Numbered from the stretch's first letter, positions 1 through 10,459 are shown. The stretch: 20,979 bases of DNA from Larix sibirica (GCA_004151065.3 NWUY0300022124.1:18689-39667); one strand, 5' to 3'. The notes: generated from the letters alone by a model not told the origin. Translations and numbers: made by a program.

Positions 1-240
1 CAAAATAATCGCCTAGAATACTATACTTAAGTATATTTTTATAATCCTTAAAAAATACCCTGCCGTTAATTGTGGCAAAATGTAACATATACCATAAGGC
101 TAAAAGTTCATATTTTGTGTTGGTAGCCCTGCCATAGCCAAGCCTCAATTGAAAATGATGGTCTTCATTAATCTTTAAGAGCATGCCACACCCCCCTATA
201 CCACCTTGTACAACACCATTAAAGAAGCCTCAATGCCTTG
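1..240 (-). pseudogene. LINE RNase H domain (3' end, cut by window edge)
   Basis: One minus frame stays open from about 226 to 2 and reads as an RNase H domain. It would remove RNA from the RNA:DNA hybrid after reverse transcription. Visible landmarks are an FNG(V) motif at 215-226 where the family has FDG, an ELLALW helix with the second acidic residue (Glu codon 107-109), and a G-D pair at 8-13 for the third acidic residue. The first catalytic Asp is therefore Asn here. The glycine-rich loop and the NTK-x-ELLALW wording fit the RNase H that many plant L1 LINEs carry after the reverse transcriptase. The fourth acidic residue is beyond the edge. The open frame is short, and no intact start is expected inside a polyprotein. 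Confidence 0.72.
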
Positions 241-369
241 CCTTCCAAATAAGTGGGACATGCAAGCAGCCTTTTTTTGCTTTGGCACATGAACAAAAGA
301 AAAATCCTTATACAGTCCCACGCACTTCATAACACAACGATAGACATTAAGACAACAGTCCTAAAAAAT

Positions 370-1000
370 AACTATATTCCTCATAAGCCAAATATCCCAA
401 AAAACAAAGATGGGTAGAAATTTGTGCAGTTTAACCTTCTGAAACCAAGAAGCAAAATTTACTTCAAATTTGTGAGGACCCCAATCCTCGACCACATGGA
501 GGGGATTTAAAACTTCCCACCATACTTGTTTACTGAAAGAGCAAAGGAAGAAAATATGTCCAATGGAATAATTGTCCCTTTTACAAAGAGAGCAAATATT
601 AGGGCCAGTCCATATGTTTCAGTAAATTATCCCATGAGAGGATATGATTTTCCAAACAAACTAGAAATGCATTTAGGATTTGTTGGGATGTTCCACTTCC
701 AAACTTTAGAATACCACCATTTAGTAACGGAGGAGCCCTAAATTTGAGAAATAGCTTCATAAGCAATTTTGGATGAAAGCTAACCATTGGAATTATTCCA
801 TTCCCATACTAAGGTGTCTTCAAAGTTGGTCAATATAATACTTGTATTATTTAGAGAACTGATAAAACTGGACCATTCAGTTTCCCATTGCCCCTCAGAC
901 ACAAGTCCTTCGCTTGAATCCAATATTTTCCTTTACATGTCATCCAAACAGGTCTATCTAGAGTATGAAATCCAAATTTTTCTTAGTACTCAAGTAGATA
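370..1000 (-). pseudogene. LINE C-terminal region with zf-RVT zinc finger
   Basis: Downstream of the reverse transcriptase, a minus frame reads through a zf-RVT type finger. Four ligands are visible at 541-594, spaced C-x2-C-x8-H-x4-C, followed by a tryptophan-rich stretch (QVWWEVLN) typical of this region. The piece before it (599-787) contains KNR/ENHILSWDNLLK-like wording, which also belongs to plant LINE C-termini. The finger probably helps hold RNA or target DNA. The finger is intact, but the surrounding frame is broken by at least one shift between about 540 and 790. Read with its neighbours, this joins the polymerase to the RNase H. Confidence 0.65.
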
Positions 1001-1100
1001 ATTGCTAAGAAAAATAATGCCCACCAAAACCTATGAAATGATCCACACCAATTAAAATATTAGAACCATTACCAACCTTCCATGAAATCCTATCATTTAT

Positions 1101-2970
1101 CTAAAGAAATACTCTAAGGATGTCATTCCAAAAGTAAGAGACACCCTTTGAAATTTTTGGGGACTTTCTGATCCAATTTAAGATAGGGTTACCTTTAAAA
1201 TAGTTCATAGAGATAACCTCATGCCACAGACCATCACGAAATAAAGCTCTCAAACATTTCTTCAAACAAAGTGGCATATTGAACCAACTGCGGTTTTTAA
1301 TATCCCAGCCTCCCATTGCTTTTAGCTGAGAGCGTCTAGCCCAATTTACCAAGTGAATCTTGCCACCCTGATCAGTCCTTAACCATAAAAAAATTTAAAA
1401 AAATTTCCTTGACACTCTTAGAATTGACTGAGGCACCAAAACCATAGAGAACCAATAGACAGGGAAGGACAAATCGAATTAAAGTCAATCTTCCTCCAAG
1501 AGAAATAAAACTATAACACCAATTACTAATTCTTTTCTCAACTTGTTTAATCAACCATATCCGTGTTTGGAAGAGTAATTATTAGGCTTTAGTAGATAGC
1601 CTAAGTATTTCAAACCTGAATCCATCTCCTCCACCATGTATGGAAAGATATGAGCCAGTTGAGGGCTGACATCTACAGAGCCACATCTCTTGTAAGAACC
1701 TTATTTATCCGGGCTTACCTCCACAACTCAAGATGCACAAAAACATGAAATAATCTCATAAAAGTTGTTCCATTCTTCAATATTCCCTTTACAAAAAAAT
1801 CATCATCCACGAAGAGTAAATGGGCAATATGAAGTACAATAGAGAATTTAATGCCAGATAATTTTCCTTCTCTCTTAGCAGCTTCAATCATTCTACTAAG
1901 ACCTTCGGTAACTAACAGAAACAATAAAGAAGAGAGAGGACACCCTTGCCTCAATCCCCTAGAACTCTTAAAAAAACTAGTGGGGGAGCCACTGACCAAG
2001 GCAACAAAATTTGTGGAAGTGACACAAGCCATGATCCAGTTGCAAACTTCCAATGGTAACCCAATCTAAAGGAGATTAAGCCTTAACATACCCCAGTTAA
2101 CTTTAGCATATGCCTTAGCTAAGTCCATTTTAAGAACTAAGGCATTCATCTTCTTCACCTTGATAGAATGGAGACATTCTTGAGAGATTCCAATTGTCTC
2201 CATAATTTTCCTGTCAGGTAAGAAACTGAACTGCTCCTTAGAGATCATCTCTGCAAGCTTGAGTTTAATCATAATTGAAATAATTTTAGTGACAAATTAT
2301 AGACCAAGTTACAGAGGGAAATTGTTCTAAAGTCTTTAAAGGACTCTGACTTATCACTCTTTGGCACCAAAGTGATGAATGTTGAATACATAGCACCAAA
2401 CATAAACCCCTCTAACCTAGAGTATTCAACCATCTCCATCAGTTCCTTTCCAAAAAGGTCAAAGAAAGCACTGAAAAATTACACCGGCCACCCATCTGGC
2501 CAGGATCTTTTATCTCTAGCGAATTTCTTAATAACCCCTTCCACTTCATCCAAGGTAACATGGTTTCCAATCTAATTACCTTCCTCAACGGAGTAGAAGG
2601 AAGGAAAGTGCTTGATCACTTCAAGTTGAGAGACTATGCTTGAGTTCCCATTGTCCTTAAACAAATTTGAGAAATAGCCCACCACATAATTTTTTAATTC
2701 TTTTTGAGAAGACACCCACTGACCTTCCTCATTTTTCAAATCCAAAATGGAATAGAGATTTTTCCTAAAATTAGCATATATGTCGACGAATTTAGTATTA
2801 TCATCACCTTGCACAATCCAAATTTCCCTGGTTTTAAACCTCCACTCTTCCTCTTCCTTCGTCATAAGACTTGCTTTGTTCTCCTCCAACTTTGAGATAA
2901 TCAATTTTTCTTCCTTAGAGAAAGAGCCCACCAAGTTATCCCCCATAAATTTGTGCTAAGATTTCCTCAA
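1101..2970 (-). pseudogene. LINE reverse transcriptase (palm, thumb and linker)
   Basis: This is the polymerase of the LINE. From right to left the pieces are: an EKLIISKLEEN/WRFKTREIW region before the palm (2572-2946), a PDGWPV motif at 2482-2499, an Asp-rich KMDLAKAY block (2066-2272), RGLRQGCPLS near 1930-1965, and the active-site box FVDD at 1802-1813. The thumb follows, with GGRLTLI (1372-1554) and GGWDIKN (1101-1352). FVDD carries the two metal-binding aspartates; Tyr is often the first residue in other families. Breaks include an in-frame TAA at 2479-2481 directly after PDGWPV and several frame changes, leaving at least five disconnected pieces. Family assignment is strong. Confidence 0.87.
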
Positions 2971-3042
2971 TCTCAACCAGCTCTGCTTAGTATTGAAGTT
3001 TCTTCTTCTTTACCCACCTATTAACTAATGTCTTCAGACCCT

Positions 3043-3890
3043 TCAACTTAATACAAAACCTATCTTAAGGGTATATAAGTCATACCAACATCTTCTAACC
3101 AACTGACAAAAATCCTCTTCACAAGTCCACATATGGTTAAATTTGAAGGGAAACAAAGAAACATAATTCTCCCCATCCAACTGCAAATAGATAGGATCGT
3201 GATATGAAATAGAAGAAGGCGATATATCCAAGACCTATATCTGGATAAATCCCCTGCAAACTCCTCAGGCATTAGAAATATATCCATCCCTTTACTTACT
3301 CCATCCAAACTAGATCTACCATTCGTCCATGTGGGGGCAAGCTTAGAAGGAGCTACATCCAACAGATTATGATCCTTAAACAAGGATTTGAAAAACTCAG
3401 AAAGGGGATCCATTTTTGGGGAATTTCCCCAAATCTCAATCGAATCAAGAGTAAGATTGATATCACCAACAAGAATTAAGTTAGGAACCCTTAAAATGTT
3501 GTTAGAAACCACTGAATCCCATAAATATTTTATTTCTTTATAACGCCCATAACAATTGATAATTATCACTTCCTAATGTAAACCCTTACAATTCCCTACC
3601 AACAACATTCATGCGGATGCATTAAAAGGTTTAAGCTTAGCAACCTTAGGGTTCCAAATAGATAATAATCCCCCTAACTACCCCAATGAATCCAAAGCAA
3701 AGACCTCCCATCCAAGCAATTTTTTTAAGAAGTACTCACATGATTTCAAGGCAGAGGTCATTGTTTCTTAAATCAAGATAATATCTAGATTAATACTAGC
3801 AAAAAATCTCTTGAGGGCACACATGTTTGGGTCCCCCCTAACCCCCGAATATTGAAAGATAAAACTAGCATTAAGAAACCTCCTTGAGGA
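3043..3890 (-). pseudogene. LINE apurinic/apyrimidinic-like endonuclease
   Basis: The endonuclease nicks the target strand that primes reverse transcription. Its start is seen near 3870-3780 (GDPN-x-CALKRFFASINLDIILI, followed by an ETMTS motif containing the catalytic Glu). The GDIN motif, equivalent to GDFN, lies at 3456-3467. The final Asp-His box lies at 3190-3207 and reads S-Y-H-D-P-I, so the residue before His, normally Asp in an SDH triad, is Tyr. The frame changes between about 3770 and 3570 and again around 3230, where the last box sits in a different frame from GDIN. The length of roughly 800 bases fits the family. This copy would not cut DNA. Confidence 0.78.
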
Positions 3891-3918
3891 GTTCATATGC
3901 TCTGAGGGCCTGGGGAAT

Positions 3919-3942
3919 GAGAGAGAGAGAGAGAGAGAGAGA
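3919..3942. repeat. (GA)12 microsatellite
   Basis: Twelve uninterrupted GA units lie just 5' of the endonuclease start of the LINE, where the minus strand reads CT. The tract sits in the spacer between ORF1 and ORF2. It could be simple slippage in a decaying element, or part of the element's spacer. Confidence 0.95.
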
Positions 3943-4295
3943 TTAGTACAATTCAAAGAGGATTTGGTGGCAAGGTCTAATCTATATGATAGGGGAATGT
4001 AATGATATGATTACAAATCCTCCACAACATTCCCTTTACCTTTGAGGACACCATTTTTCCTGTTCTTAGCTCGAATAATGACATTCAGATGTCTGACAGA
4101 ATTTAGGGGAAGGGTAGTGGGACTAATGGAAGGTATATCAAAGTACACCAGAAGGGAAGTCAAGGAAGTCACATCTTTAAAGGAAGGAAGAGACCTAGAA
4201 AAAGCTAAAGGGAGAGAACCCCCACTACAAAACCCACCCGAGACAAGCACTTGACTTTTATGACCAACCAAAGGGGGGCAATCCTCCTCCTTCCT

Positions 4296-5905
4296 TTAGA
4301 AAGAACCCTCAACATTATGAAATGAGACCTCAGGGGTGGAACCCTCTAAACATTTATCAAGAGACTTTATCCCGACCAAAGGAGAAAACCTATCCGAGAG
4401 AGATCCAAAACAATCATTTGACTTAGGGGAATCGCGAAGAATATAAGAAGGACTAATAAAATCACCAAGTGGCTGAACACCTTTCTCTGACATAAAGGAA
4501 TCATGAAGAATACCAGAAGCACTAACAAAATCACTAGGAGGTCGAATGGACTTAATGTTCTTTAACTCTACACACACCTAGACCTTCTATCAAAATTATT
4601 TTCAATAGATTTAATGGACTTTAACTCTACACACAAAATGCCTTTGTAGGGAGTGAGGGAATGAACTCGAGACATACATTCTACATAAGATGAAAAAGGA
4701 AGACGACCTGGATTCTTAGAGGAAGGAACCGTAGTTACATGAGCAACATCACAAAATCCTTCGAGGCTTGAACCATCAGTAAAGCATTCATCATAATCAA
4801 CAACAGGGTCACCAACATAAAGACCTATACAATTCTGACCTAAATGACCCATTCGCCGAGAGAGAAAACACCGGAATGGAATACCCTTGTAGTCCAATCT
4901 CTGTTGGAAAACTATGTCACCCCAAACTATCTTAACTTCTTTCAGGAGACCCTCAAACACATCGAAATCCACCGTAACGAAAGCCAATATTTTGTCACCA
5001 TTTGATAACATCTGCTCATTGACGGAAATAAAATGACCCGAGAGGTTATCCAACCCCACAAAAACCTGTTTAGTACAAAGCGAAAAAGGAAATCCACGCA
5101 ACAAAAGCCAAAGATGATGCCTTTGTGAATGCTCCCTAGTAGCATCAAAACCAAAGTACCAACGGATTAGAACAAGGGATCCCTTACGAATGACCCAACT
5201 TACCTCCAAAGTAGTTTAGTGGGGTCCTCCTCTTTCAGAAAAACAAAACAAAACCAACCATTCGGTAAAAGATTAGCCATTGGGATGAAATCAAGCACCA
5301 ACAAATAGTGCTCCAACATCTAGTTAATCATTTCCACCCTATTCATCCTAATGTATTCCATTCTACCAACTAGGGAAAGAACTGAAACGTTCACTATTAT
5401 GTCCATATTAACACCCTTACGAAGAACATAAGTGGGTAGGTCCCTTTTGACCTTGTAAAATTTGGAGTGGTGTCAAATCTTCACCTTATGTTGGTCGAGT
5501 TTATGAACCCTCAACATCGGAGCAAAGGATGGAGCTAAGTGAGGATAAAGAAACTCATGTGACACCAACAACTCCACCAAGTAGTCCCCCTTGACAACAA
5601 GAACTGGGCCACCAACTTCTGAAATAACCTTCTTTGATAAAGGGTTGAACTCCGGATGAGCAGTCTTCTACCCACCAGCCAAAAGGTTATCCTTCACCCT
5701 TTAAATATAAATCTTCTTCGAGGCGTTAAGGAAACCTGCACTAATTGTCACGATCCCTTAATGGGAAGACCCATCTGGAATAGGACGAGGACCACCCGCC
5801 TTCATAGCCACCGACGGGGAGACAAAGACTTGTTTAGCAAGCAGAGACGAAAGAACATCTTGAGAAAAGCCCTTGTTAGAAGATCCCTTGTCCTTTAGTG
5901 ATAAC
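4296..5905 (-). pseudogene. LINE ORF1: DUF4283-like region plus degenerate zinc knuckle
   Basis: ORF1 proteins of plant L1 LINEs bind the element RNA. The longest clean piece is 4568-5209 (213 codons). It holds the end of a DUF4283-like domain (HLWLLLRGFPFSL; VFVGLDNLSGHFI) followed by a zinc knuckle at 4829-4870. The knuckle keeps the spacing C-x2-C-x4-H-x4-C, but the second Cys codon is now Ser (TCT). Upstream, other minus frames continue the domain: IANLLPNGWFCFVF-like wording near 5230-5290, VGGPVLVVKGDYLVELL near 5570-5630, and a Ser/Lys-rich N-terminal stretch near 5765-5900. Downstream, 4296-4577 is a serine-rich tail. At least four frame breaks are present. No initiator ATG can be fixed. 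ORF1 and ORF2 are separated by about 400 bases of spacer. Confidence 0.72.
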
Positions 5906-5990
5906 ACACTCTAAGAATTAATCCCTTGATGGAATTTAGACCTAGAAATCAAGGTTAGGGTTAACTAGAACTAAGGAGAACAACTAGCCA

Positions 5991-6536
5991 GAGGCTACAA
6001 AACCTTGGTCACTACAAACCATACCGGGTTTGAACGGAAAGAGTACAGTAAAAACCATTAATTGGCGAATAAACCGTAGTTCAAAACTAAAGCTAAAGAA
6101 AAAAATATCTCCCATTTTTTTAGCATGGTTGGTACTAAGTCCTCCAAATGGAGGACTAGACTCCACAATACAACTAGAGGTAGTACAGCCAGAAAACTAG
6201 GCAACACAACCCAAAAACAACTTGCAAAACCTTAAACCAGAGCATCCTCCAAACCAAATCTAGTAGAAGGATAACTTTAAGAAACAAAGAACATTCCAAT
6301 ACAAATTTATCCGTTGAATGATGATATAGTGTAAATGAAAGTGTAAAGGTGGAGAACGATAACTTTATGAAACAAAGAACATCTTGTTGTTGCTGCAACC
6401 TAATCCCTAAAATTTTCTTAAAAATTGCAGGTCTCCTCCTTCTATTTTGAGTAGACTTAGAGTTTGGCTCATCCTAGAGAAGTTCACCTTTTTCACTTAG
6501 AAATTTTCCTGAAAATCAATTAAAGAAATCAAGTTT
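5991..6536. other. Spacer upstream of LINE ORF1, no gene seen
   Basis: AT-rich sequence with only short accidental open frames on both strands. A short near-repeat (gataactttaagaaacaaagaacat near 6270, and a close copy near 6358) is the only internal structure seen. It may be the 3' part of the LINE 5' leader, because it sits between ORF1 and the CpG-rich block. Confidence 0.4.
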
Positions 6537-7185
6537 TTGGCCAAGTCCAACTCAATTTTTCCCGCCGAAACAGTAAGAGCAACTCGGCGAGTTGCGCCGC
6601 AACGGATGGAGCGAAAGTTAGTTTCTTGGATAAAATCCCTGTTTTGGAGCAACTCGAGAAGTCGTGCCGAAACAGTCAGAGTGTTTTCAAAAGTCGCGTC
6701 AAAACACTTAGATTTTTTTGAAGTTGCATTTGGTCGGAGGAACTCGGTGGGTCACGCCGACCGTTTCGGCGTGAAAACACCAGTCATGCCGAAACGTATC
6801 GGTGTGAAACAAGCAATGATGCCGAAAAGCCTCGACGAAAAGAGGTCGGCGCAGAATTGGAAGATAGCGGGATGGGTTTCGTTGTGAGTAAGTGAATTAC
6901 GTCAAAATGTCGCCGACGAAACTTGAAACCTACCAACGAAAAGATTACGACGAGCGCCGATACAAGACCGCAAAGTGAAAAAAAATGGTAGGCGAACTCA
7001 CGAAGTGACATCGACGCCTTCGGTGCAAGAGACGAAGATACCCCGAAAGGGTCGCAGTAAAATTGCGAGAGGCGTCGATCTGCTCCGGCGAGAAATCGCC
7101 AAATGACGCCGACGTCGATGTAAAATGGTAAACGACGCGACACATTTCACTGCAAATGAGCGAGTCACACCGACGTCTCCAATCT
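6537..7185 (-). promoter_or_regulatory. CpG-rich block, probable LINE 5' leader or internal promoter
   Basis: About 650 bases here are far richer in G+C and in CpG than anything else in the window, with recurrent GCCGA/TCGGC/CGACG motifs (for example near 6561, 6668, 6755, 6789 and 7107). Composition falls back sharply to AT-rich at about 7185. The block lies directly 5' of the LINE on the element's own strand. LINEs in plants and animals often start with a GC-rich leader containing an internal promoter, so this is my preferred reading. Open frames on both strands (6537-6887 plus, 6784-7143 minus) are low-complexity Arg/Ser-rich and probably reflect base composition. Alternatives are an old gene promoter or CpG island, or an unrelated insert. 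Confidence 0.42.
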
Positions 7186-7263
7186 ATACATGCATGACAA
7201 ATGTATCAATTTTGTTGATAATCATCAACAATGTCTCCAATCTATGCATGCATGATAGATGTA
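7175..7263 (+). repeat. Two 31-bp direct copies, period 58
   Basis: The segment beginning gtctccaatctat at 7175-7205 recurs at 7233-7263 with about three differences. The repeat starts exactly where the CpG-rich block ends. Copies include a tgcatgcatg-type palindrome. Confidence 0.8.
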
Positions 7264-7350
7264 GGCATATTTTTGTTGCATATAGTTATGAGGTATGTCT
7301 CTATTGGTAGACATCTCATTTGAACCATCATCAACGATCATGACATATTT

Positions 7351-7436
7351 ACCTTCTTTACCAAAATATGTAACATACAACATTACACTTGGTACCTTCT
7401 TTATCAAAATATCTAACCTACAACATTACACTTGGT
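7351..7436 (+). repeat. 43-bp tandem duplication
   Basis: Two abutting 43-base units, 7351-7393 and 7394-7436, differ at about three or four positions. Both start accttcttta/t and end cacttggt. Confidence 0.9.
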
Positions 7437-7700
7437 ATGATATGTAGCAAGGGTTCTTGTAACATCTTGTGTTTAAAATAAATTTTCAATGAATTTGGAA
7501 TTTTTTTATGTTAAATATGTACTCTCCGTATTTTATGTTTGAACTTTGAAGCATGCCCTATAAAGCATTGTCGGTTGCTAAGTAAAGGTCTTGTTATAAC
7601 TTAGTGATTCATGTCAGTTCTATGGAATCTTAGCAAGGTATGGGTAATTGGTGTAACTATGCCTTTTCAAAGTTGCAGTAACCTACCAATCCTACCCGCC
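7437..7700. other. AT-rich spacer, nothing recognised
   Basis: No coding, RNA or element signature is visible between the 43-bp duplication and the long AT-rich direct repeat. Confidence 0.5.
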
Positions 7701-8013
7701 CAAATTTAAATAACGATATATTATAATGTACACTCATTGCACTAACATAAGTTTAAACAACTCTTTATAATTTAATAATGTAATTAATTTTATTTTTTTA
7801 ATTTTTAAGTAAAAATAAATTGACATCTTTATTTATTATTTCCTTGATTTCCAAAATTAAAAATATTTTTAAGCAAAATGATATGGTGAAACAATTTGTA
7901 AAATCTAATAATATATCTTATTTTCTTGATTGAACTATTTCAACTACATTGAATTTCCAAAATAAAAAATTTATTATTTTCTTCATTGAACTATTTACAT
8001 TGCAAGAACATTT
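7701..8013 (+). repeat. AT-rich dispersed repeat, copy 1
   Basis: This segment is homologous over nearly all its length to 9345-9609, in the same orientation and roughly 90 percent alike by eye. Both run from caaatttaaata to gaacattt. Copy 1 is longer because it holds an extra internal stretch in which ttattttctt(g/c)attgaactatt occurs twice (about 7919 and 7975). The ends do not show TG...CA, so these are not obvious LTRs. Confidence 0.85.
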
Positions 8014-8338
8014 AGTTGCTTACGTTTGGCCAAAATTTTCCATAGCATCATGTTATAATCTCGTCACTAGAGAATCCCCTAGATTATCAGAATTTAAAAG
8101 GCAAAGAGAGCAAGATAAAATGTAACAAGTGTGAAAAGAGGAGAAGCACATTCTTTCTTTCTCTTGGTCGAGTGCAATATAATGTATAAAGGAGGTATGC
8201 TTGTAGGTGTTTTTGGCTTGANCTGAGAATATAATAACCATTAGATAGAATTTCCAAAATTGAATTAAATTCTAGAAATTTAAAATATTTTTTTACTTAC
8301 ATTTAGAAAAATACGAAGGAAATAATGCGCTGGTTTAA

Positions 8339-8481
8339 TTAGGAGTAGATACAAAATTATAAAGGAAGTTATATATTTTAATAGATGTAGAATTATGATG
8401 AGACCTATAGTTAAGAGTAGATACACAATTATAAAGGAGGTTAGGTATTTTAATAGATGTAGAATTATGATAAAACCTATG
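8339..8481 (+). repeat. 72/71-bp tandem duplication
   Basis: Units 8339-8410 and 8411-8481 both run from ttaggagtagata/ttaagagtagata to cctat(a)g with about seven differences, so the duplication is not recent. Confidence 0.9.
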
Positions 8482-9002
8482 TCATTTAATAAAACACATG
8501 TAACAAATGCACTTACATTTTGAATTCATGGTGTTCAAAAGTGAGTACATAAACAAAGGAAACTTGGTTCTATACACATCAATCATTACAATTCTTGAGT
8601 ATAAAAATGGTTGAGTTTATGAAATAGAAACCTTTTTATGTTATGGTGACATATACATGTTCACGTACCTTGCACAGAAAACAAGAACATATAAAATTAT
8701 ATTAGCCTAGTTGCTATGTCTACATATTATCCTTATTTTCTATTCCCTCCTTCAACCAAATTTTTTATTGTGTAATGATGGTACATGCCACTACTCGGTG
8801 CAGCGTGGGCTCAGCCCTAACCCCGTTCTTACTGTTCAGAGAACTTCGTATGAATAAACAACAATGGCAATCATTAATCATTATTAAAAAGATAAGAAGT
8901 ATTTACCGTGTAAAATATTTTATCAACGTTGATTTGAACAAGCTAGACGCCTACCCTAAAAGTAATTTGTAATATTCTCTCACAGGTTATTTATTCATAA
9001 TG

Positions 9003-9099
9003 GAAATAAAAAATATTTTTTTTTATAATGAAATCTGCCAACACAATTATAGAAATAAAAAATAACTCTTTTATAATGAAATCTACTAACACAATTATA
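9003..9099 (+). repeat. 49/48-bp tandem duplication
   Basis: Units 9003-9051 and 9052-9099 share gaaataaaaaata, ataatgaaatct and acacaattata in order, with a handful of differences in the T-run and middle. Confidence 0.88.
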
Positions 9100-9344
9100 G
9101 GAATGTGTACAATTTATTAAGTTAATTATGCAATTTGAAAATGTAATATGTATTTTTGTAAAATGTATGTGAAACTTGAATATCAATTTATAATCTATAT
9201 TTATATTAAAATAGATATTAAAAAGTTAATACCTTAATCAAGTTTAATATAATTATTGTATATCTAATATAATTTCAATTCATCCATATATTTTATAATT
9301 ATTGTGTGACTAATATAATTGTTTTAATAATAGTAAACAAATCT

Positions 9345-9609
9345 CAAATTTAAATAATGATATACCAAATTATTACAATTTACACTCATTGCATTAACAA
9401 AAGTTTAAACAATTCTTTATAATTTAATAATGTAATTAATTTTGATTTTCTAATTCTTAAATAAAATAAATTGACATTTTCATTTATTATTTTCTTGAAT
9501 TTCCAAAATTAAAAATATTTTTAAGCAAAATGATATAATGAAACAATTTGTAAATTCTAATAATATATATTATTTTCTTGATTGAACTATCTAGATTGTG
9601 AGAACATTT
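9345..9609 (+). repeat. AT-rich dispersed repeat, copy 2
   Basis: Partner of 7701-8013 in direct orientation, with starts about 1.64 kb apart. It lacks the extra internal stretch of copy 1. Confidence 0.85.
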
Positions 9610-9706
9610 CAAATGATGGAAGAAGGATATGCCCCAATTTCTAAGGCAAATACCAATAATTAAATATGCAACAATTTAAACAATATTCCATATTTAACCA
9701 ACAATT

Positions 9707-9749
9707 AAGTGGCATGCTATACAAATTACCTATTCAAGTGGCATGCTAT
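9707..9749 (+). repeat. Perfect 14-bp direct repeat
   Basis: The word aagtggcatgctat occurs at 9707-9720 and again at 9736-9749. It is too short to name. Confidence 0.7.
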
Positions 9750-9814
9750 TTGAAAGTTTTTTGAACATAAGTACTCTCATGTACCTTTTGATTCTATTGA
9801 ATAACATTGGTACG

Positions 9815-9834
9815 TTTTTTTTTTTTTTTTTTTT
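9815..9834 (-). repeat. T20 tract, possible poly(A) tail of a minus-strand retroposed copy
   Basis: Twenty consecutive T on the plus strand. Read on the minus strand this is A20 following about 150 bases that include a GTTCGATACC word resembling a Pol III B box (near 9940-9950). No target-site duplication was found, so this may be only a homopolymer. Confidence 0.4.
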
Positions 9835-9977
9835 ATCTGCTGGAAAAAAAAGTGTGTTCGTCACTTTTAAATAAATGTTGCCACATTTGAATAGGTTGTG
9901 TGACCAGAAACAGTTCTTACAACACCTTTAATGCATAAATGGTATCGAACATTTAATACACTTTTAGTGGATTTTGA

Positions 9978-10445
9978 TGTAATGGGTTACCTATGTGAAA
10001 GGTTAAAGTTTAGGACCAAGAATTAGTGTTCGCTTCATAAATATATATAAATATGTAGTATAGATCAACTAATGTTATTTGGGTGTAAATATAAATATGT
10101 AGTAGAGATCAACTAATGTTATCTCGATGTAAATAAAATTCATGTGATTGGTTAGACATTTGGAAGATTGAAACCAAGGATAAAGAATTGGTAGTTTATT
10201 GAATAAGAATGATTGCTAAATGATTGATGATATGAATAAGTCCTTCACAGAATCACATGTAGACAAGTGCAAAGGTTCTTATTGCGTGTTTAGTTAATGA
10301 TTTTGTTACAGCATGACAAATGTCCTTAACCTGTAGATGAGACTAATGCATTACCTCTCTTATGTATGTCTTGATTAGAATTCAAAGGAAAAAAAAAATA
10401 TACCTTGTACCTCAACTAGAAAATGGTAGTAATGGGTATGTTACA
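9978..10445 (+). mobile_element. Probable LTR of a second retrotransposon (plus strand)
   Basis: The right end is well placed: CA at 10444-10445 is followed after three bases by a plant-type primer binding site. The left end is inferred from TGTAA at 9978, which pairs with TTACA at the right end as a 5-bp inverted repeat and gives a 468-bp LTR. An internal 44-bp tandem duplication and a TATA-like AT-rich stretch near 10036-10050 lie inside. No second LTR copy is in the window, so the left boundary cannot be tested by comparison. Confidence 0.55.
10048..10135 (+). repeat. 44-bp tandem duplication inside the plus-strand LTR
   Basis: Units 10048-10091 and 10092-10135 share taaatatgtagta, agatcaactaatgttat and gatgtaaata/gtgtaaata, with about five differences. 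Confidence 0.9.
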
Positions 10446-10448
10446 AAG

Positions 10449-10459
10449 TGGTATCAGAG
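10449..10459 (+). promoter_or_regulatory. Primer binding site for initiator Met-tRNA (plus strand)
   Basis: The sequence tggtatcagag is complementary to the 3' end of plant initiator Met-tRNA and lies three bases after the CA end of an LTR. In LTR retrotransposons this site primes minus-strand DNA synthesis. The match runs 11 bases, then departs. Confidence 0.82.

Larger units (their letters stand above)
1..5990 (-). mobile_element. Degenerate L1-type LINE retrotransposon with C-terminal RNase H
   Basis: Minus-strand translation gives, in order from right to left, an ORF1 nucleic-acid-binding region with a zinc knuckle, an apurinic-type endonuclease, a reverse transcriptase, a zf-RVT finger and an RNase H. 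This is the domain order of plant L1 LINEs. Such elements copy their RNA at a nicked target by target-primed reverse transcription. The body is split by many stops and frame changes, so this copy is dead. The 3' end lies beyond the window edge, so no poly(A) tail or target-site duplication can be seen. The 5' boundary is uncertain: recognisable coding stops near 5900, and a CpG-rich block at 6537-7185 may be the leader. The protein order is secure; subfamily and exact ends are not. Confidence 0.88.
8014..9344. other. AT-rich spacer between the repeat copies, no gene seen
   Basis: About 1.3 kb with no convincing coding sequence; the open frames are short and low-complexity. It contains one ambiguous base at 8222 and two tandem duplications, listed separately. 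It could be the interior of an old non-coding element bounded by the long direct repeats, but no diagnostic motif supports that. Confidence 0.5.

Noticed and set aside
2372-2895. Plus-strand open frames over the LINE polymerase
   Set aside because: They are antisense shadows of the minus-strand reverse transcriptase, which has clear motifs.
6537-7145. Protein-coding gene in the CpG-rich block (open frames of 116 and 119 codons on opposite strands)
   Set aside because: Both strands are open because stop codons are rare in GC-rich sequence. The products are low-complexity and match no domain I know.
7701-9609. The long direct repeat pair as LTRs of an intact element
   Set aside because: There are no TG...CA ends, no primer binding site after copy 1 and no polypurine tract before copy 2. 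It is kept only as a dispersed repeat pair.
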